A DNA stretch of 52,262 bases from Scytalidium lignicola (taxonomy: Eukaryota; Ascomycota; Leotiomycetes). The translations under genes were made by a program, and so were the position numbers. Where the stretch lies: positions 1-52,262 of the forward strand of contig NCSJ02000300.1 of NCBI GenBank assembly GCA_002812745.2. The letters are read 5' to 3'. Below are positions 11,723 to 25,200 of the stretch, piece by piece. The notes under the pieces are model-generated. The model was not told where the DNA came from and ran no database searches. It was given only the letters and a program-made list of their open reading frames with translations. Each line of letters begins with the position of its first letter. The first letter of the stretch is position 1.

Positions 11723-12376
11723 TCAAGCCTCAATATCCTCCAATCGGTTGATCTTGATCTCTGATATTCTCAAAATCGTAAACTTATGTTTGCTCTTCAC
11801 AGTCTTAACTTTTCGATTCCGTCTTTTCGTCTTCTCTTTGGTCCTCATCGGCTCTGCCTCAGTCCCCATAACCCTCGCCCGACACTCAAATAGCCTCTCG
11901 TCCAAGTAAGGCGCTCCTTTCAGAGTGTAGTCCCGAGATCCAAGGGAAGTTGCTCGATTGAGTCGTAGAACATCTCCTGGAACAACAGCTGGCATGTGAA
12001 ATGGCAACCGTACTATATCACCAGCAGTGACTAAATATGGTCGGCCATGGATATGGGCGGTGATATAATGAGAAGGCTGCGCTGATAGCAGAGGTAGGAG
12101 TTCCTTGACTGAAGGGGAGATCTCGGCAGGCGTGGAGCTCGCGGATTGAGTCTCTGAAGTAGAGCTCATGGATGGCATTGAGATACTTTGCGGAGTCTGT
12201 TTTAGATCCTTGGAGGGTAATTGAGAACTTTCATGGCTGAGTGCCTCTGGTGGCTCGACATGCTGAGTTGTTGAATTGAAGTATCGTCCACGACTTGGCA
12301 ATAGGAAGACTGGGGGCAACGCAGATGTGTGCGCTCGTACTTCCAGTACGGACCTTCTAATCGTCCTGCTGAACAT
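11723..12376 (-). CDS. MRPL49: Mitochondrial large-subunit ribosomal protein bL21m
   Basis: A single-exon frame of 217 aa. The N-terminus (MFSRTIRRSVLEVRAH) is a good mitochondrial presequence. The start at 12376 was therefore preferred over an in-frame ATG 90 nt upstream, whose product begins with an acidic stretch. The C-terminal half (about 95-205) is an L21 domain: VTAGDIVRLPF, PGDVLRLNRATSLGSRDYTLKG, and the basic segment KSKHKFTILRISEI. It is the counterpart of yeast Mrpl49. The linker between presequence and domain is Ser/Thr/Pro-rich and poorly conserved. Confidence 0.9.
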   Translation of the reverse strand: MFSRTIRRSVLEVRAHTSALPPVFLLPSRGRYFNSTTQHVEPPEALSHESSQLPSKDLKQTPQSISMPSMSSTSETQSASSTPAEISPSVKELLPLLSAQPSHYITAHIHGRPYLVTAGDIVRLPFHMPAVVPGDVLRLNRATSLGSRDYTLKGAPYLDERLFECRARVMGTEAEPMRTKEKTKRRNRKVKTVKSKHKFTILRISEIKINRLEDIEA

Positions 12377-13122
12377 CTTGAGAATTGATGAGGCGATGTG
12401 CTCAATCACTTGCTGAATGAGATGCTGTTCTTCCGCCTCGACTACAAAATTTGGATGACTAAGCATGCGCTAACAGATTTCTTAGCCTCTAGGATATTAG
12501 AGACCAGCCAGCTTCGTTCCTGTTTACTTGGATTAAGTTTCAGGTCAATAGTTCAGCATGACACGTTAATAATTTTTGGAGAAATCATGATTATCGGGGT
12601 CAACGTCAGTGAGTTAGGATTAGTTACAGTGGGTGGAAAAGTCATCTAATTTTGCGTCTCAGTACAAACCACGCACTACTTGATTTTATTGAGGCAAATC
12701 ATGTGTGACGCGTGGTGTTTTAGAGTTGAGAAAATTAAAAAGACAATTGCCCCTTGTTTCTTATCCATAGAAGAGAGTAGATACATCCGCATGAAATAGA
12801 CTTCTTATTATTAGAGTAGTCCATGAGAATTCATCTCTTGAGCTAAACGCGCCGCACGACATGATTATTTGCATACGTAACTGTATACCTCTGTCTGATT
12901 GGCTGCATCGTACCTACGACCGAGCCACTTCTCTCCCTATCAACTAACATCGTGTACAAGGTCGTCATGACTGGTATAAAGACTGTAAATACGTAGGCAA
13001 AGACCCATTTCAAATATAAAAAGCAAAATAATCCATAGTAAACAGCGCTTACATTGAATTTCTTAAACTTCTAATTCCTCTCATTCCGCGTTTCCACAGA
13101 AACGCCTTCTCGTATATCTTCA
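12377..13122. other. Divergent promoter region, bL21m / alpha-beta hydrolase
   Basis: A 746-bp A/T-rich spacer between divergent start codons. No coding sequence or recognisable binding motif stands out. Confidence 0.5.
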
Positions 13123-14478
13123 ATGCAGTCTCTATCAGAAGAGGAGAAATATGTTCGGGAGTATCTCTCAAAGATCAAATTCCACCGGAAATTTACAGTT
13201 CCAGCAAACAATTCCAGGGGACCATTGGCAGTGAGTTATGCCATTGCTGGAATTGAAGATGGGGATGATGTACCTACAATCCTCTTCTGCGGAGGAATGT
13301 TTGGCTCTAGATGGCAGGCTGCTTATCTGAATTGGTTGGCTGAGAAGGAAGGTGTGAGAGTGCTGTTTCTAGATAGGTTTGTTAATCTTTTTTTATGTCA
13401 TAAATATCATCGAAAGTTCATACAATGCCTTTTATTCCTATCAAAAATCATTCGCTTTCCATGTTGGAGCCAACGACCTAGAGAGATACATTAGCAGAAG
13501 TTTCTGCTATACACCAACATATCTCCAAACATAATATCCTTGATAATTCAATATCTCTCCCAGAATCTATTTAACGATTCCATTTTTAGACCAGGATTCG
13601 GAGCTTCAACTCCAGTCCCCCTCCAAGACCGCATATCCACTTTCCTAGAAGCATCAGCCCTCCTCCTATCCCGTCTCAAAATCCCCCACGTCGCCGTAGC
13701 AAGCCACAGTGCAGGCACAATGTACTCACTCAACTTCCTCTCCGCCTATCCAGACCTCTTATACCCAAAATACGCTACTCTAACGCTCCTCGCCCCATGG
13801 GTGCATCCATCAAACTCTTCAGTCTCACTTCTTCACGCCGCTTCATTACTTCCTAATCCTCTCTTAAACCATTGGAACGGTCTCATGGGGTTTATAATAA
13901 ACAGTATAAACCCGAAGCTAGATTCCAGCGGCGGGGCCATTACCGGATTTAGTAGCATGTTCAAGTTCCCCAGCTCAAAACAAAAGACGGAGCAGACTAA
14001 GAAGGAAGAGGACGAAAAGGTCATGAAGGGATACGGCGTCAGCAAAGATGTGAAGAAAGAGCTTGATAAATTGATTTTCAAGTACGCGTTCGCAGAGCAA
14101 TCGGTAGGCGCCAACGAGGAGGCGAGGCTGTGTTTGAAATCCCAGGGATCGAATTGGGCAGCTTGGGAAGATTGTGAAGGATTGGTGGAGAGGACTAAGC
14201 AGGTTTGGGAGGAGAGAAGTACGGGTCCGGATGGAGAAATTGTTGAAGAAAAAAGGCTGAGTGTCACTGTTAACTTCTCCGAGGAAGATTTCATGATTGG
14301 AGCGAAGGGTAAGAAATATTTCGAGCAACTCTGGGCTCAAGAAAATTGCGGGAAGGGTGTGGTGGTGGAGATGACGCAGGAGAAGGGAACTAATCATGAT
14401 AGCCTTGCAGATGCGTCGAATGGAGCCATACGGGCTCTTTTCCAAAGAGCCAAGACTGCGTGGCAGAATAATAAATAG
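13123..14478 (+). CDS. Alpha/beta-hydrolase fold protein
   Basis: Two exons (13123-13376 and 13590-14478) joined by a 213-nt intron give 380 aa. The fold is seen in order: the oxyanion-type strand TILFCGGMFGSRW (about 52-64), the post-splice RPGFG turn, and the nucleophile elbow VASHSAGT with Ser125. A candidate catalytic His354 lies in GTNHDS near the C-terminus. The elbow is S-x-S-x-G rather than G-x-S-x-G. There is no signal peptide, so a cytosolic enzyme is likely. The substrate cannot be told. A Lys/Glu-rich insertion (about 205-235) sits in the cap region. Confidence 0.85.
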
Positions 14479-14728
14479 AGCCTAGACACTATAGTGAGGA
14501 ATAATCAGTTGCTACAAGAATACCCCAAAATAGAATGCACGATTAATAGTCTTGTTCAAACAGCTTTCTTTCCTAACATTCCGAGGCCTAAAATGTGTAC
14601 AATAAACATAAACAGTACTGGTACACAAGAAAAAGGCTCATTTGATCTATGATAACAAAAGAAAAGGAAACCATATTCATATATGAGTCGTCCAACCTCC
14701 AAAATCTGGGTGGGGGTAACCCGGATCA

Positions 14729-17700
14729 TTACACCTCTTCATCACTCTCATCTCCTAGTAACTCCCCTTCATCGTCATCAACCACGGCATAATCACCTCT
14801 TCCTCTGGCAAAGCTATCCCTAGTTGTGAATCTTCTGTTTTGTCCCTTACTAAAGAGGCCGGTTGCAGAGCGCCATAAGCTGGTAGCAAGGAGGGGCAGA
14901 GATGCGGCAACAGCAGCGACTCCTGCAATAGCCATGACTGGGTACTTGATATATGGTTGCTCACCATCAAAAGATGCTATCAAAGTTAGTATAAACCTCG
15001 AATCGGTATTTAGAGAAACTTACCTTGCTCACCCAGCCTGATCTGGCCGAATTTTCTGCTCCAGTTATTATAGACCCAGTATCCTGCTGCAGTACTAGCA
15101 ATAACGGGCACCATGATTGCGAAGAAGATGCCCCATCCGGAGATGTTACGGCTCTTATTGAATTCCTCGTCCTTTCCAGGGCAAGGATGCGCTTCGCTAA
15201 CATCGTACTCAGTGCCACCTTGACAAGTGGTAAGAGGGATACGACGATAACCAGTAGGCTCATAATACCCGACAGAATCAGGATCGGTCTTGCAGATCTC
15301 CGAGTGGTCTGGAGGGCTGAGACCAGCAACAAGAGCACATGATCCGTCAGTTTGTCGCTGATAGTTGTAATCACTGCAAACGAGTTAGTTGCGAAATAAA
15401 CCAAGTTGGATATAAGTACTAACCATTCAAAGTCCTGCCGGGTACAGCTGCAATTCTTCGCAATGTTATGCAAATGAGGAATTAACCTGCCATTGTAACA
15501 CTCTGAAGTAGTCCTCTTCCGGTGAAACTCCGAGATATGGCCAAAGAGACAGCCATTCTTTTGTTTGGGGTGATTAGGCTGCCATAGATAGTAGTCTCCT
15601 CCCTCAACATCATTTTCATCTAACACACATTGCTTATCCGTAAGACCGCTAAAGTCAAGATTGATAGTGACAAGCTTGTTGTCGGAATTTCGGCCCCAGA
15701 GGAGGAAATTTCTCGCCGTGTCACTTGGAACAGTGCTGATGTCATCTACACGAATTTTGTCGTCGCTAAACTTATATTCAACCCAACTATCACCCTCGTC
15801 CAAGGAATAATGGACGGCATTGGTTGATTTACCGTCTTCGACGATAACGATAATGGATCCTTGATCACCAAATTGCCACATATAAGGCCCTTCCTTTACA
15901 AACTTCCACGTGATTCCAGCATCAGTGCTCATAAAGGTATCCCCATCGTTGTAAGGGGTCAATGTGAAACCGACATTTCCAACACCAAGCACCAAACCAA
16001 TAGCTGAGGCAGAGGAGAATGTGTGGGACTTATCAGTTCTCTCAGTATAGCCATGAATATTGAGAGAGCACTCTTCCAAGGAACCCTTGCAATCAAACTT
16101 CTTCCCAGTAGGTACTGGAAGATAATCCCATTCGGCACCATCATTGTGCGTGATCACGGTCTTCAGTGCCTTTCCATCCTTACTGCTTCCCTTGTAATTA
16201 GCAACTATGTTTGCTAAAGCCACGCCTTCAAGTCCAGCAATTTTTTCAAAGTCCACAAATCCAGATCTATCCCTGTTTACAGCTTCCAAGCTCATAACAT
16301 AGGATGTGCCATTCGAGTTACTCTTTATGATAGTGCCGAACTCGAAATCTGAGTCAGAGCTGGTTGTGACATGTAAGAAGACGGAGTGAGTGGAACTATC
16401 GAGTACAGTGTAAGCTCGCTGATGAGGGACATCGAATCCGTGAGGGAACAATGCATCGGCGAATGTTTGGCCGTCAACACTAGCATCAACCTTCAATGTA
16501 TCATGTTCTTCATCTTTCGTAGCAACGACAATGAATTCGGACATTGTGGCAAAGTCAATGATGTTCTCAAAATGGACCGTAGGGGCCTCGTCAAAGAAGG
16601 TATCGCTGGAAACCAATCTCCACGGGTTGTCCGGTTTCTTGTCTTCTCTTTCGCTGACCTCGCAGTAGATGAGCTGATCACTTCGCTTTTCGTTTTCTGC
16701 GTCCTTTAAGAACTGGCATTTTCGTACATAGCGCTGCAATGTCTTCCAATTGTCGCCTCTATCTCTTGTAAGTGAAGCAACGGAATGGCAGCCTTCAGAG
16801 CTCTCGCAGTCTTTAGCTCCTGTCCAAATAATCCAGTCCTTGTTCTTTGGGTGGAAGCTCATAACAGGGTAGCCGTCAGTGTTCGGCGGCAGTGCAGCGT
16901 CAAAATGTCGGATGTTGTCACCACGGTCTACGGAGTAGAAGACCTTCTTGCTAGAGGTCAAGAAGTATACAACATCATTGAAATATGGATGTCCGTATAT
17001 CTGCACGATTTTCTCATCTTCCAAAATCTCTTTCCAAGTCTTGCCATGGTTACGAGATAAGTAAATTTGGCCTTCAGATGTCCGCATGATAATTGTTTCA
17101 TCGTCACCAGTGCTAATACCAGTTCGCTCCAGATACAACTTGTTTCGGAAAGAATCGCCTTTGAAAGTCTGTTGTTTGTTGTCGATATCACCAGAAGCTG
17201 GTCCCCCAACTGCCTCAGAACATTTTTTATCGACCGGATCATCCTTCTGCTTGTCCGAAGTCCTCTTGCAATCATTTCCTGGGATCATACGCCAACCAGA
17301 GGAAGCTTTGAATGTATCATCTGGTCCAAATGCTTTGCATTCACCTGCTGGGATGATTAAACCGCCTGCTTGCTTACACTCCTTGCGATCCTCGCTTCTT
17401 ATGAAGTTGTAATCGCACTCGAAATCCGCATCTGTACATTCGCAAGGCTTTGTGATGGTCTGATATGGCTCGAATTCCTTCTTGATAAAGCAGTCGGCAT
17501 CTGCCTTGCGGCGGCGGAATGACTGCGTATGACCCATTATACAAGTTGGCTTGCCATCTTCATCAACTCTAGCAAACCATTCCTCCATATCGTTCTCTTT
17601 ACACTGACCTTCATGCATGTCATCAAAATCAATGACCATGATGTAACTCGTGCTCTTGGCTCCATCGTTGTTATCTATAGCCTCGAGTAAGAACTTGAGG

Positions 17701-19328
17701 CCAGAGGAATCGGGTGTTGTTGTCAATTGAAGAGGTGCTACTTTAGCAGGAAGCTTCACCGAATCCCAATCTTTGCCGTGGTTCAAAGAATAGCTGATCT
17801 CATCGGTTAAATCGTCCTTGATGGCTACTAAGACAGAACCCTGGTCACCGAATTCGTACTTGTGCGCTCCTGACAACGCTTTGCGCCATGTCAAGCCAGC
17901 ATCATCAGACACATACAGGTCACCATCAGTGTAGTCTTTAAGTTTTTTCCCCGTATTTCCTACTCCCATCACAAGACCAGGTGCTGGGCTTGAGAATACG
18001 CGTCCAGAGTTAGATAAATCAGTCACTGAGTGGAGATGAAGATCTTTATTTCCAGCCTTTAAAGGCTGCCACGTCCGACCATCATCGAAACTAATCTGAG
18101 ACTTGATTTTCTTTTGGGCAAATTTCTCCTCGGCGTCTTCCCAGTTATCAACTGTATTAACTAAGACGATACCCTGGATCTCAGCCATCTTCTCGAAATC
18201 AACAAGACCATAGATGTTTCTGTTCGTATGCTCGATATTCCGGGTGAAGTAGGTCCCATTAGAGTTACTGCTGAACAGTACACCCATTGGACTTGATGGA
18301 CGAGTGTTCAAAACGTCAACCTGGATGCTATAGTTGGTTCCTTCGAGAATAGTGTATGCCTCTTCGGTCAGTTTGTGGTCGTGCGGGAATTCGGCTCTAT
18401 GCCACTTTATCGCATCATCCGAGACATACAATGCCATTTCGTCAGTACCCTCAGCAACTGCAGCCGCGATAAAGTATTTCTTAACCACAGCCATGTTGAC
18501 AACGCCTTGAACTGTACGTCCCGGCTCTAATTCTGGCTCGAACTCTTGGATATCACCAGAGCTTTCGGCGAAGAAGTCGTCTGAGACTACAAGTCGGAAA
18601 TCTTTCTTCCAGGCAGAGAACTTTCCCTGTGCAATACAGAGAATCCTATTCTTGTCCATGTCTGCATCCCCTGTTGTGAAGAGCTCAGATGATTTTGCCC
18701 AGTTGCATCCTGCAACTTCCGCACGAAGAGGTTTAGCATCAGTTGCGAATCCGTCAGTCGTATACGTAGTCTATTGACACCCCAGAAGCTTTACATTAGC
18801 AATATTCTTCTCCCACTAAGATAAAGCAAGAATCCAGAGAGCCTTCCTTACCATTTCCACACAAAATAATTCCCCGCAGTCCATCCCATTATAAATAATC
18901 CGCTCTGGATCTCCCGCATTGAAGCTCAAAGCCTCCCGATACATACTAGGCGGCCCCCCAGCATTGAACTCCTGCCACGTCTTCCCCTTATCCTTCGTAG
19001 CCCAGTGTTTCTCCTCCGACGTGAAAATATACGCTCTGTCCTCATCAAAAGGATGCATCAGATACTCCACCACATTCCCCTCCTTTACCCCCTTTACGCG
19101 GTCCCACGTCGCTCCCGCATCCTCGGAGCGGTACACCGAATGCTCAATTTCATCCATAAACATCACCACCTCCGAATTCTCGAAATATCGCACCTTGACG
19201 GGTGCGTGCTTGAAATCGCTGCTCGTAATGCCCGGTGCATCTTTCTTGCCCAAGGCGCTGCCGGCGAGCATCGTCGTGAGCAGAAGGCCGCGCCACGCCG
19301 CGCCAGCCTCAAGGCCATAGAACCTCAT
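14729..19328 (-). CDS. VPS10: Vacuolar protein sorting/targeting protein 10 (sortilin-type receptor)
   Basis: Four exons (18852-19328, 15424-18770, 15024-15373, 14729-14976) with introns of 81, 50 and 47 nt encode 1473 aa, normal for filamentous-fungal Vps10. The protein cycles between late Golgi and endosome and sorts vacuolar hydrolases such as carboxypeptidase Y. It begins with a signal peptide (about 1-27). Two VPS10 domains follow, each a ten-bladed propeller with repeated Asp-box-like turns (DAGATW, DDGRTW, DAGITW) and a Cys-rich 10CC end ([14 protein letters not shown] in the second). A transmembrane helix lies at about 1356-1377 and a second hydrophobic segment at about 1403-1425. The tail is acidic ([16 protein letters not shown]). 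Confidence 0.95.
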
Positions 19329-20062
19329 CTTGGCTGATTGAAGATTGTATAGAAACGCATGAAAGCTTCTATTGATGCCTCCCTACAGAAGCTCTTTGAT
19401 GAAAATAAATAAAACGAAATCAAGAAACGTTGTTTTTAGGAAGTTGGGGTTCTTTGCGTTGCAGGCTGCTCTCGCTCTCTAGCGTTGCGTGTCTTTCTCT
19501 AGATGACGAGGAGGAGTGGTCGGGATTGGGCTTAGCGTGTCCGAAATGGTTTGGTCGCGAGGCTGTAGGGTGCTCCACTTCATTTTATAATTAGCTAGCC
19601 CCGTACCGTTTTGGGACCGTCATCTCTCGGCTCGAGACTCTAGACTGGTTATGACGAATTTATTGGGACTCTTATGGAGGGGGGATATGACGGTATACCT
19701 CACGATTACTGGCAATCATGAACTAGCATAGATCTAATTCGATCTGATCGATAAGAATATATTCAAGTAAACATAGACCGAGTTAAAAATATTACTACCA
19801 AGTCACCAGAAAATATACATAATATCCANGGGGGGCATCATTAATAACTCATATATTCGAATCTAACGACTATGAGTTGAGTCTCTCATCAAGTTTACCC
19901 TTAATAATACGTGATGGTGATAATGCCAGCCGCTCACTCGAATGATAAAAACACTATAACCGCGCCCGCTAATAATACGACATCAAATAGACAAAATAAA
20001 AAACATCTGTAGTGGTGGTGGTGGTGGTGTGGTGGTGTAATGTACTGTACTGTTGATCTCCG
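19329..20062. other. VPS10 promoter region
   Basis: This 734-bp spacer lies upstream of VPS10 and downstream of the Ser-rich gene. It contains an ambiguous base beside a G run (19829) and a GTG microsatellite at its far end. No gene is seen. Confidence 0.5.
20012..20037 (+). repeat. GTG trinucleotide microsatellite
   Basis: A short interrupted (GTG)n run lies 25 bp beyond the stop codon of the minus-strand Ser-rich gene, where it reads as CAC repeats in the 3' UTR sense. Confidence 0.8.
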
Positions 20063-22236
20063 TCATGATGATGAGCCTTTCCTCTGTGAGCTCTTTACTT
20101 TTTTCCAAAATCGCCTCAGACTGCCATTCTCTTTATCCGGCGGTGGACCCCAGCCATCCGCACCCCCAAATGGTCCTTTGGTTCCATATGATTCTTCTCC
20201 TCGATCGAATGCAAGAGACGTCCCTCTCGAGGGACCTTGCGAGCTTCCCTGCCACCCATATAGAGCCGTCTCATCTGCCCTCAGATCTGGTCGTGTAAGA
20301 GTCATTCGAAGCGTCATTTCCCTATTCCCCGCCATAGCTTGGGCATAAGAATCCGGATGTCTAACCACCGCAGGTTTGTGTATACCAAGGTGAGCATAGT
20401 CCGAAGCAGCCTTGTTATGCTTCGGACGGTTCAGGGACCCTGATGGTGTTGAATATTGGGACCGGAACGAGTTATCCAGTCCCCTTGGTGTTAAAGGCGA
20501 TTCCGGGTCAAGCATTGAAGTGTCATCTTCAAACAGTGGCCCTGTATCGTCCAGGAATGACTTTATGTCTTCTGATGAAATCCTCTTCTTTGGACCAAGC
20601 TCTTTTGATGCGTGTTTGGGAGGTGGCGGTTTATTCTCCTTGTCTCCCCCTCCTTCTGCGACTGTATCCAGTGAAGGAAATCCGAATTCGATAGCCTCAT
20701 CGAACTTCTGTGGTGATGCTAGGTATACTCGAAGTTTTAATCTCGCTTCAGGATCTTGGTAATGTGTGGCATGAGGATCTATGGATGAAATGGAATCGTG
20801 AACAATATGTTTTGGAGATATGAGAGACATGGCGCGAGATTTCTGTCGGTTGTGGGGTTTATGTATAGATTCGGGTCTCGGGGATGCAGGTTGAGAAGGG
20901 GACGTTGAACTTCTGCCAAAAGGTATCTTTGAAACCGACATTGTTCTTCGGAAGGATGGGCGTCTATCACTCGAAGAATTAGGGAGTACCGCCCCGTCTA
21001 GATTCGCATGGTAATCATCCAACATCAATCGTAAGTCTAGATCCTCCTCCTCATCCATCCATCGAAAGCTCTCTAGCATAGCATCAGCCATGGTTGGTGA
21101 TGATCCTGCGCAGGTGTGTTCGGTATCTGGACTAGACTGGGCGGATGACGGCGTTGGAGGAATGATCATTGACGTCAAATTACGACTCGCACGACGGGCT
21201 TTGTATACTGCTTCATCAGCCGCGTCGAGAATAACACTTCCAGTCGCACGTCCACTCGGCCTAGAATGTTCTCCGTCCCTGGTGGATTGCCTCGACCGAG
21301 CCTTCTCAGGGAGTGTCAAGAACCAGGAGAAGTCGTTTGCAGACGCAAAGTACTGCCTGGAACCCCTCCGCGATCGCCGGGCTGATGAGAGCTTCCGTCG
21401 AGGTTGAATAGCAGGCACGCTCACGCCTCGCCGCTCTGCTAATGAGCCTTTCCGGTGATTTGGTGATGGCACATCCTCCTCGAGCGTCGATGATCGAGCA
21501 CTCTCTGCAAATCTCAGGCGTTCCAAAGTCGAGAAGTACTAGAAGAGGGGAAGTGGTTAGCCATGGCAGTTGCACACCCGATCGACGAAACGGGGATCCA
21601 AGCCTGGGAGTTACGGCTAATGCGGGTGTTCAGCACGAGTACCTGCATGATCATGCCCCATAGCGCTTGCTACAACTGCTGCGGGTGGTGCCCAAAGGGT
21701 TGTGTTCGCGTGAAATTTCACCGCTCTTTAGGTCACTGGTTGGTTGGGAACTTTTTGGGGCGAGCGCGTGCAGCATCGCTCCAGAAAATGTGATTCGGAG
21801 CGGCAGTAGCTCCAACCGTAAAAGTCGCGATTCTATGGTGAATGGATCGCCACGTTCCCTCCAGCTGGTCACCCATTATCCACCAAGGAAGAACGAAGAA
21901 AAAAGGGTGGTGTCAAGGTCCATATCAAATAATAGGCATTCTTACCTTTCGTCGGATGGCAATTGGCAATGCTGCGAACTCGTCCTCGGTAGTTGCAAAC
22001 CCCGTCATCGTCTTCATGTTCTTCCTGTATCGTGCTGGAGGCAGATCCTGGGCCGAGTGAGGGCGAAAAGACCCATCCCGTTGGAAAGAGGCGGAAGAGG
22101 AGTAGGATGGCCGATTGGTGTTGCTGTAGCTGCTACTGTTGAGGTCTGAGGTCGAGCTCGAGAGCGTGGTGAAGGATGAGTAGAAGGGATACGTCGATTG
22201 GGCCTGGTAGCTCTCCTGAGCATGAATCGGTGCCAT
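20063..22236 (-). CDS. Conserved disordered Ser-rich protein, function unknown
   Basis: Two exons, 21946-22236 and 20063-21538, separated by a 407-nt intron, give 588 aa. The splice joins IAIRRK to YFSTLERLRFAE. The region around it (about 75-110, FATTEDEFAALPIAIRRK then YFSTLERL) looks like the one folded, conserved part. The rest is low-complexity and polar, rich in Ser, Pro and Arg with many SP and RxxS sites, as in phosphorylated scaffold proteins. It resembles uncharacterised ascomycete proteins often labelled mucin-like, although no signal peptide or membrane segment is visible. The C-terminus is basic (KKVKSSQRKGSSS). The start at 22236 is the first ATG of the frame that gives a sensible N-terminus; an upstream start is possible. 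Confidence 0.75.
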
Positions 22237-25200
22237 AGCGCGTTGGAGCTTTGATGGTTCGATCAGGGACAACAACAACAGGAGCAAGTCGACAGCTTTT
22301 CGGTAGACAGACGTCTTCGCCCAGTATTCTGGAAGAAAATCAATCTGCAGCAATGGATGCCTTTTAAAGATTGTGTTCGAAGATGCTGTTGCAACCGAAT
22401 CGAAGGTAGGATTTCTAGTACCTCGACTTAATTCCCACCCTGGTCTGGCAGGCACTTTCCTGGGGGGCCTTACAAGTACCCGTAGAACGGTACGGTACTG
22501 ATCGTTCGACAATCAATTTACGACAACAAACTACAAGCAACAACACCGCTGGTCCAATTGATATTGCAATGGCCGGGTCAGCTCTAGCTAGTTACACCCG
22601 CATGCCGCCAGTCTAATCCATCCTGCATCCTCTGCCTGCCAATGGACCCCGAGTATTGCGAGCATCGTGGAGTAGCCGCTGGATGGTTCCTTGGAGAGCA
22701 CCGCAGCAGTAGCAGCAGTTACACCACTCCCCAGGGGGAGGACAAGAAGGGCCACACAGGACGTGCGTGGAGGAGTGAGCAGGACGATGGCACGTCGATG
22801 TGATGAGCACAGGCGGTCACATTAAGATCGGCCCCAGGCTGGCTCCTTTGGGGCTTAGTGTCTGGGCAGGGACCGCGCGTCTAGGACCAATAGTAAGCAG
22901 CCGAGGTCAGGCACCCAGGCACTGTACTCAAGGTGTGCCAGGCACCGCGTTCCTCCCCCCAGCCGCCGCGATCGTGCGCCTTTCCTCTTTCACGCTTTTT
23001 GGTGGGATCTGTCAAAGTCCTGTTTGGCGCGCCGCCGGGCCAGGCCATGATCAGAGCTGGCCTGCAACGCTAAAAAGTATTTATAATAAATTAATCCCAA
23101 GTCCACACGGCAATCAAACCAGGGAGCCCAGAGAGCAAGAGGATGATGCTACGGAAGCCATTCCAGAAGCCACTTTAAGCCTCCTCCACCAGACGAAATG
23201 GCCGCTATCATTTTCTGACAGGATTCGGTTGGGTGTTCGGCACCCTTCGGGTTGGTGCTTTGCCTCTTGCTGCTTCGGCCCTGGGTGAGATGATGCTTTC
23301 AGGGGGGAATGAAGTCTGAGCGTCATTGTCAAACCAAAAAGGAAAACAGAAAAAGGAAAAGAAGAAAAAAAAACCTTTCACTCGGGTAACTTATTTTATT
23401 ACCCGAGGCATGATGCTGCCATTACAGTGGTACTTTTCAGCCCCAAGCTGTTACACAACAGATGAAGACGAGAAGAGAGTTCGAGGCCTTCTATGCAGCC
23501 AAGATTGATGGCAAACTCGTGGCTAAACGGCCCCATCTCCCAGACAGCGCCTGCTGCAAAAATCTGGCCCAAAGTCTACGAGTTACGGTACGGAGAGAAA
23601 TACACGCGTACGGTATGCTGACCAGTGTGTGTGCTGAGGCAGAGAAGGCCCGTGAGTGTGCTTCATCCTATCACGCCTCAAACGCAATAATTTGGCAGCA
23701 TAATTAACTCTTCACAATCAAGTGTGATACCGGTACCGTTATTCCGTGCCAAACGCACAGCCTTAATACCGCCGTAATAGAGAACTTCAGCTGACTCAAT
23801 CCGGCCATTTTTGTGTTGCTGTGCGCAGATCTCCCGTCAGGATCAGGGTTATCGGGTCGAACGACGCTATTCATTCGTGCACGACATGACTAAAATGGAG
23901 GGGAGAGAAGAAAGGAGGAGGGGTGAGGGGGAGAAGGGTGCAATATGTGGTGTTCCTTGTTCATATATTATCTATCAGATAGTGCTGCTTGAGCGGATAA
24001 CCGCTCGATTTTACTGTATTGCCTTTGCCCGAGGTTGTTGAGGTTCAACAAGCCCGGATGTCGTCCTGAGATAGTCTTTGTCTATGTTGGACGACGCCCG
24101 TCTGGCCTGCAGGTGCCTTCTCTTCTCTGCAGGATGGTTCTCGTTGAAACCAGTAGCAAGCAAGCAAGGACAGTTGTGCTGCTAGCTGTTGATGCCCAGC
24201 CAGGTTGCATCATGCATGGTAGCGAAGCATCCCACATGGCTTTTTGTAGCGTGGTAACTGAACGACAGTATCTGCCAGTATATGTGTCTAAGACACGGCA
24301 TGATAGCTGCGTCCTGCGTGGAAGGTGATCAGTTTCATATTCGTTCACTTTTCGTGGTGATGTACAAAGTAGTCCTTTGAAAGCTCTCGCCAATTCCTCC
24401 TAGAAAGTTCCTCGGTCAACTATTCAAGCAACCGAACTCTCCTTCGTCATGTGAGCATGTGAGCTTTTGCACCCTTGAGGTTTTAGATAAATCAGGGTTA
24501 GGCACGACATAATATCTCCGATTTTCTTTGCTGTGTTGTGTGTGTTTGGTGTGTGAAGTTACGCTTCCACCTTTTCAATATTTTCTCCCTCACTCCACGT
24601 GGTTATGTTGTGTCAAGACACGTAACCATTACTAATATTCTCTCCTTTATCGGGTTCATATGTGCGGCAGCTCTTCCTTCCATACTCGGGAATAATTGAC
24701 GGGAAAAGAACTTGTGATTCTTGATAGGAGATATCAATACTCTCGGGTAGCCATGGCAAAAGAGGGGTTCCCTGTGCCAGCCAGCTGCAGTGTTGCCCGG
24801 GTCATATCTGAGCCTTTTTCTTCCTTCCACCTCTTCAACTATTTGGCAATTACCCCTGTTTCATGTCATGCGAGGACAAAAGAATGCATCAAATGAAAAG
24901 ACAAATCATGCATTTTTGGGGGCCGGCTGTATCGCACAGCTGCTACTTCCAAGCCTCGTGTTTGTTTGTTTGCTTGCTTGCTTCTCGATATGAGTTCTCT
25001 CTCACTCTCAGAGGAGGGGCAATTGATAGTCAGATTATCGCGATCTAAGAATCTTAGCCATTTCAATGACGACGTTGACTTACTTCTATGAACAGGTTTT
25101 TCTCGAGGGTCGAGGTTCCAATGGTTAGGTAATGACTTCTCGAGGTTCTAGCAATAAGTTCTGCAATAGCGAACAGATATCTCAGTTCGGGTACGACTAT

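Noticed and set aside
12377..12466. Extended N-terminus for bL21m from an upstream in-frame ATG
   Set aside because: The added 30 residues are acidic and would mask the mitochondrial presequence that starts at the internal Met.
22800..23288. 162-codon + frame in the same spacer
   Set aside because: The sequence has no recognisable motif and stops before any splice partner; a chance frame in G/C-rich DNA is simpler.
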